Of a stretch of 6,667 nt of DNA, positions 6,247-6,667 are shown in pieces. The notes under the pieces were generated by a model that saw only the letters and a program-made list of their open reading frames with translations, was not told the origin of the DNA and made no database searches. How positions within the stretch are numbered: position 1 is the stretch's first letter; every line of letters begins with the position of its first letter. The DNA comes from Sulfurovum sp. (lineage in GTDB: Bacteria; Campylobacterota; Campylobacteria; Campylobacterales; Sulfurovaceae). Made by a program: the position numbers and the translations under genes. The stretch is from positions 1-6,667 of the forward strand of contig JANTFF010000038.1 in the NCBI GenBank assembly GCA_024763575.1, read 5' to 3'.

Positions 6247-6667
6247 TTAATTATCTTCTGATGATTTTGTATAAGCAGCATAATATGTACTTCCATCGGA
6301 AAATGAGTTAACAGTAAGTTTAGAAAAGTTATCAAGATAACTCCAAAAATCTTCCAATATCTCTTCATCTACACCTTTAACCTCCTCTAGTGCTTCTCTC
6401 ATAGTTCCTAACCACTCTACTCGTGCTTTTTCAGTAATAGAAAAATCATCATGAAGTCTTATCATAAACTCATTTAGTTCCATTCCTTGTGCTTCATCTT
6501 CATAAACTTTTGGTCCACCACATATCTGTATAAAAAATTTAGTATTTTTGATTTTAATCTGCTCAAATTCATCTTCATCTTGTGGAAAGAAGTGTGATAT
6601 TTCACTATCATAAATTTTATCATAAAAGTTAAACATTAATTTACGCATTCCATCTTCTCCACCAATA
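6247..6667 (-). CDS. Truncated haemoglobin, probably group II (5' end outside window)
   Basis: Small haem protein of the 2-over-2 globin fold. Such proteins bind oxygen or nitric oxide and often help with nitrosative or oxidative stress. The reading frame stays open to the window edge. The codons before the first internal ATG (6646-6648) encode IGGEDG, the typical helix-B entry of this family (IGGxxGIRxLVxxFYD), so the true start lies beyond 6667. Counting from that internal Met, FYDKIYD, the GGPKVYEDE loop, RLHDDF (His66, expected proximal haem ligand) and the VEWLGTM helix (Trp79 at position G8) fit group II better than the group III Ctb type of Campylobacter jejuni. A short polar tail (about 115-133) follows the globin core. 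It ends 66 nt before the rpsL -10 box with no terminator between, so some read-through into the ribosomal operon is possible. Confidence 0.85.
   Translation of the reverse strand, partial: IGGEDGMRKLMFNFYDKIYDSEISHFFPQDEDEFEQIKIKNTKFFIQICGGPKVYEDEAQGMELNEFMIRLHDDFSITEKARVEWLGTMREALEEVKGVDEEILEDFWSYLDNFSKLTVNSFSDGSTYYAAYTKSSEDN

Overview
The window is AT-rich, and every supported gene lies on the minus strand. The organism is most likely a member of the Campylobacterota (Epsilonproteobacteria), closest in style to Sulfurovum or Sulfurimonas. Three things suggest this: the EF-G, S7 and S12 sequences; an rpsL-rpsG-fusA cluster with no tuf gene after fusA; and very AT-rich spacers with a TATAAT box but no clear -35 element. 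The genus-level call is an impression, not a search result.

Read in the direction of transcription (high to low coordinates), the window opens with the 3' part of a truncated haemoglobin gene, apparently of group II, whose start lies beyond the edge. A short spacer follows with a strong -10 box inside a 7-bp inverted repeat. The inferred ~100-nt leader carries a 23-bp hairpin. Next comes the core translation operon. rpsL has a TTG start forced by an upstream stop codon. A 132-nt gap with possible S7-responsive structure precedes rpsG. fusA follows after 12 nt, and its Shine-Dalgarno sequence overlaps the rpsG stop. A perfect 11-bp hairpin stands just after fusA.

Below fusA, past a ~250-nt AT-rich spacer with a candidate promoter, lies a two-gene accessory operon for the cell envelope. 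Its first gene encodes a 584-residue modular surface protein: signal peptide, LamG-like lectin fold, CshA-type fibril repeat, Pro-rich hinge, SdrD-B-like calcium domain, and a C-terminal tail resembling an IPTL-CTERM sorting signal. Its second gene, 14 nt further on, encodes a 265-residue outer-membrane beta-barrel protein with an unusual acidic then proline-rich periplasmic segment. A good intrinsic terminator ends the operon. Bases 1-140 are AT-rich and show no gene.

The ribosomal part is ordinary in content but has notable RNA structure. The surface operon is the least ordinary part: it looks like an adhesin with a dedicated outer-membrane partner, placed next to a core housekeeping locus. 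No tRNA, rRNA, CRISPR array or mobile element was seen.
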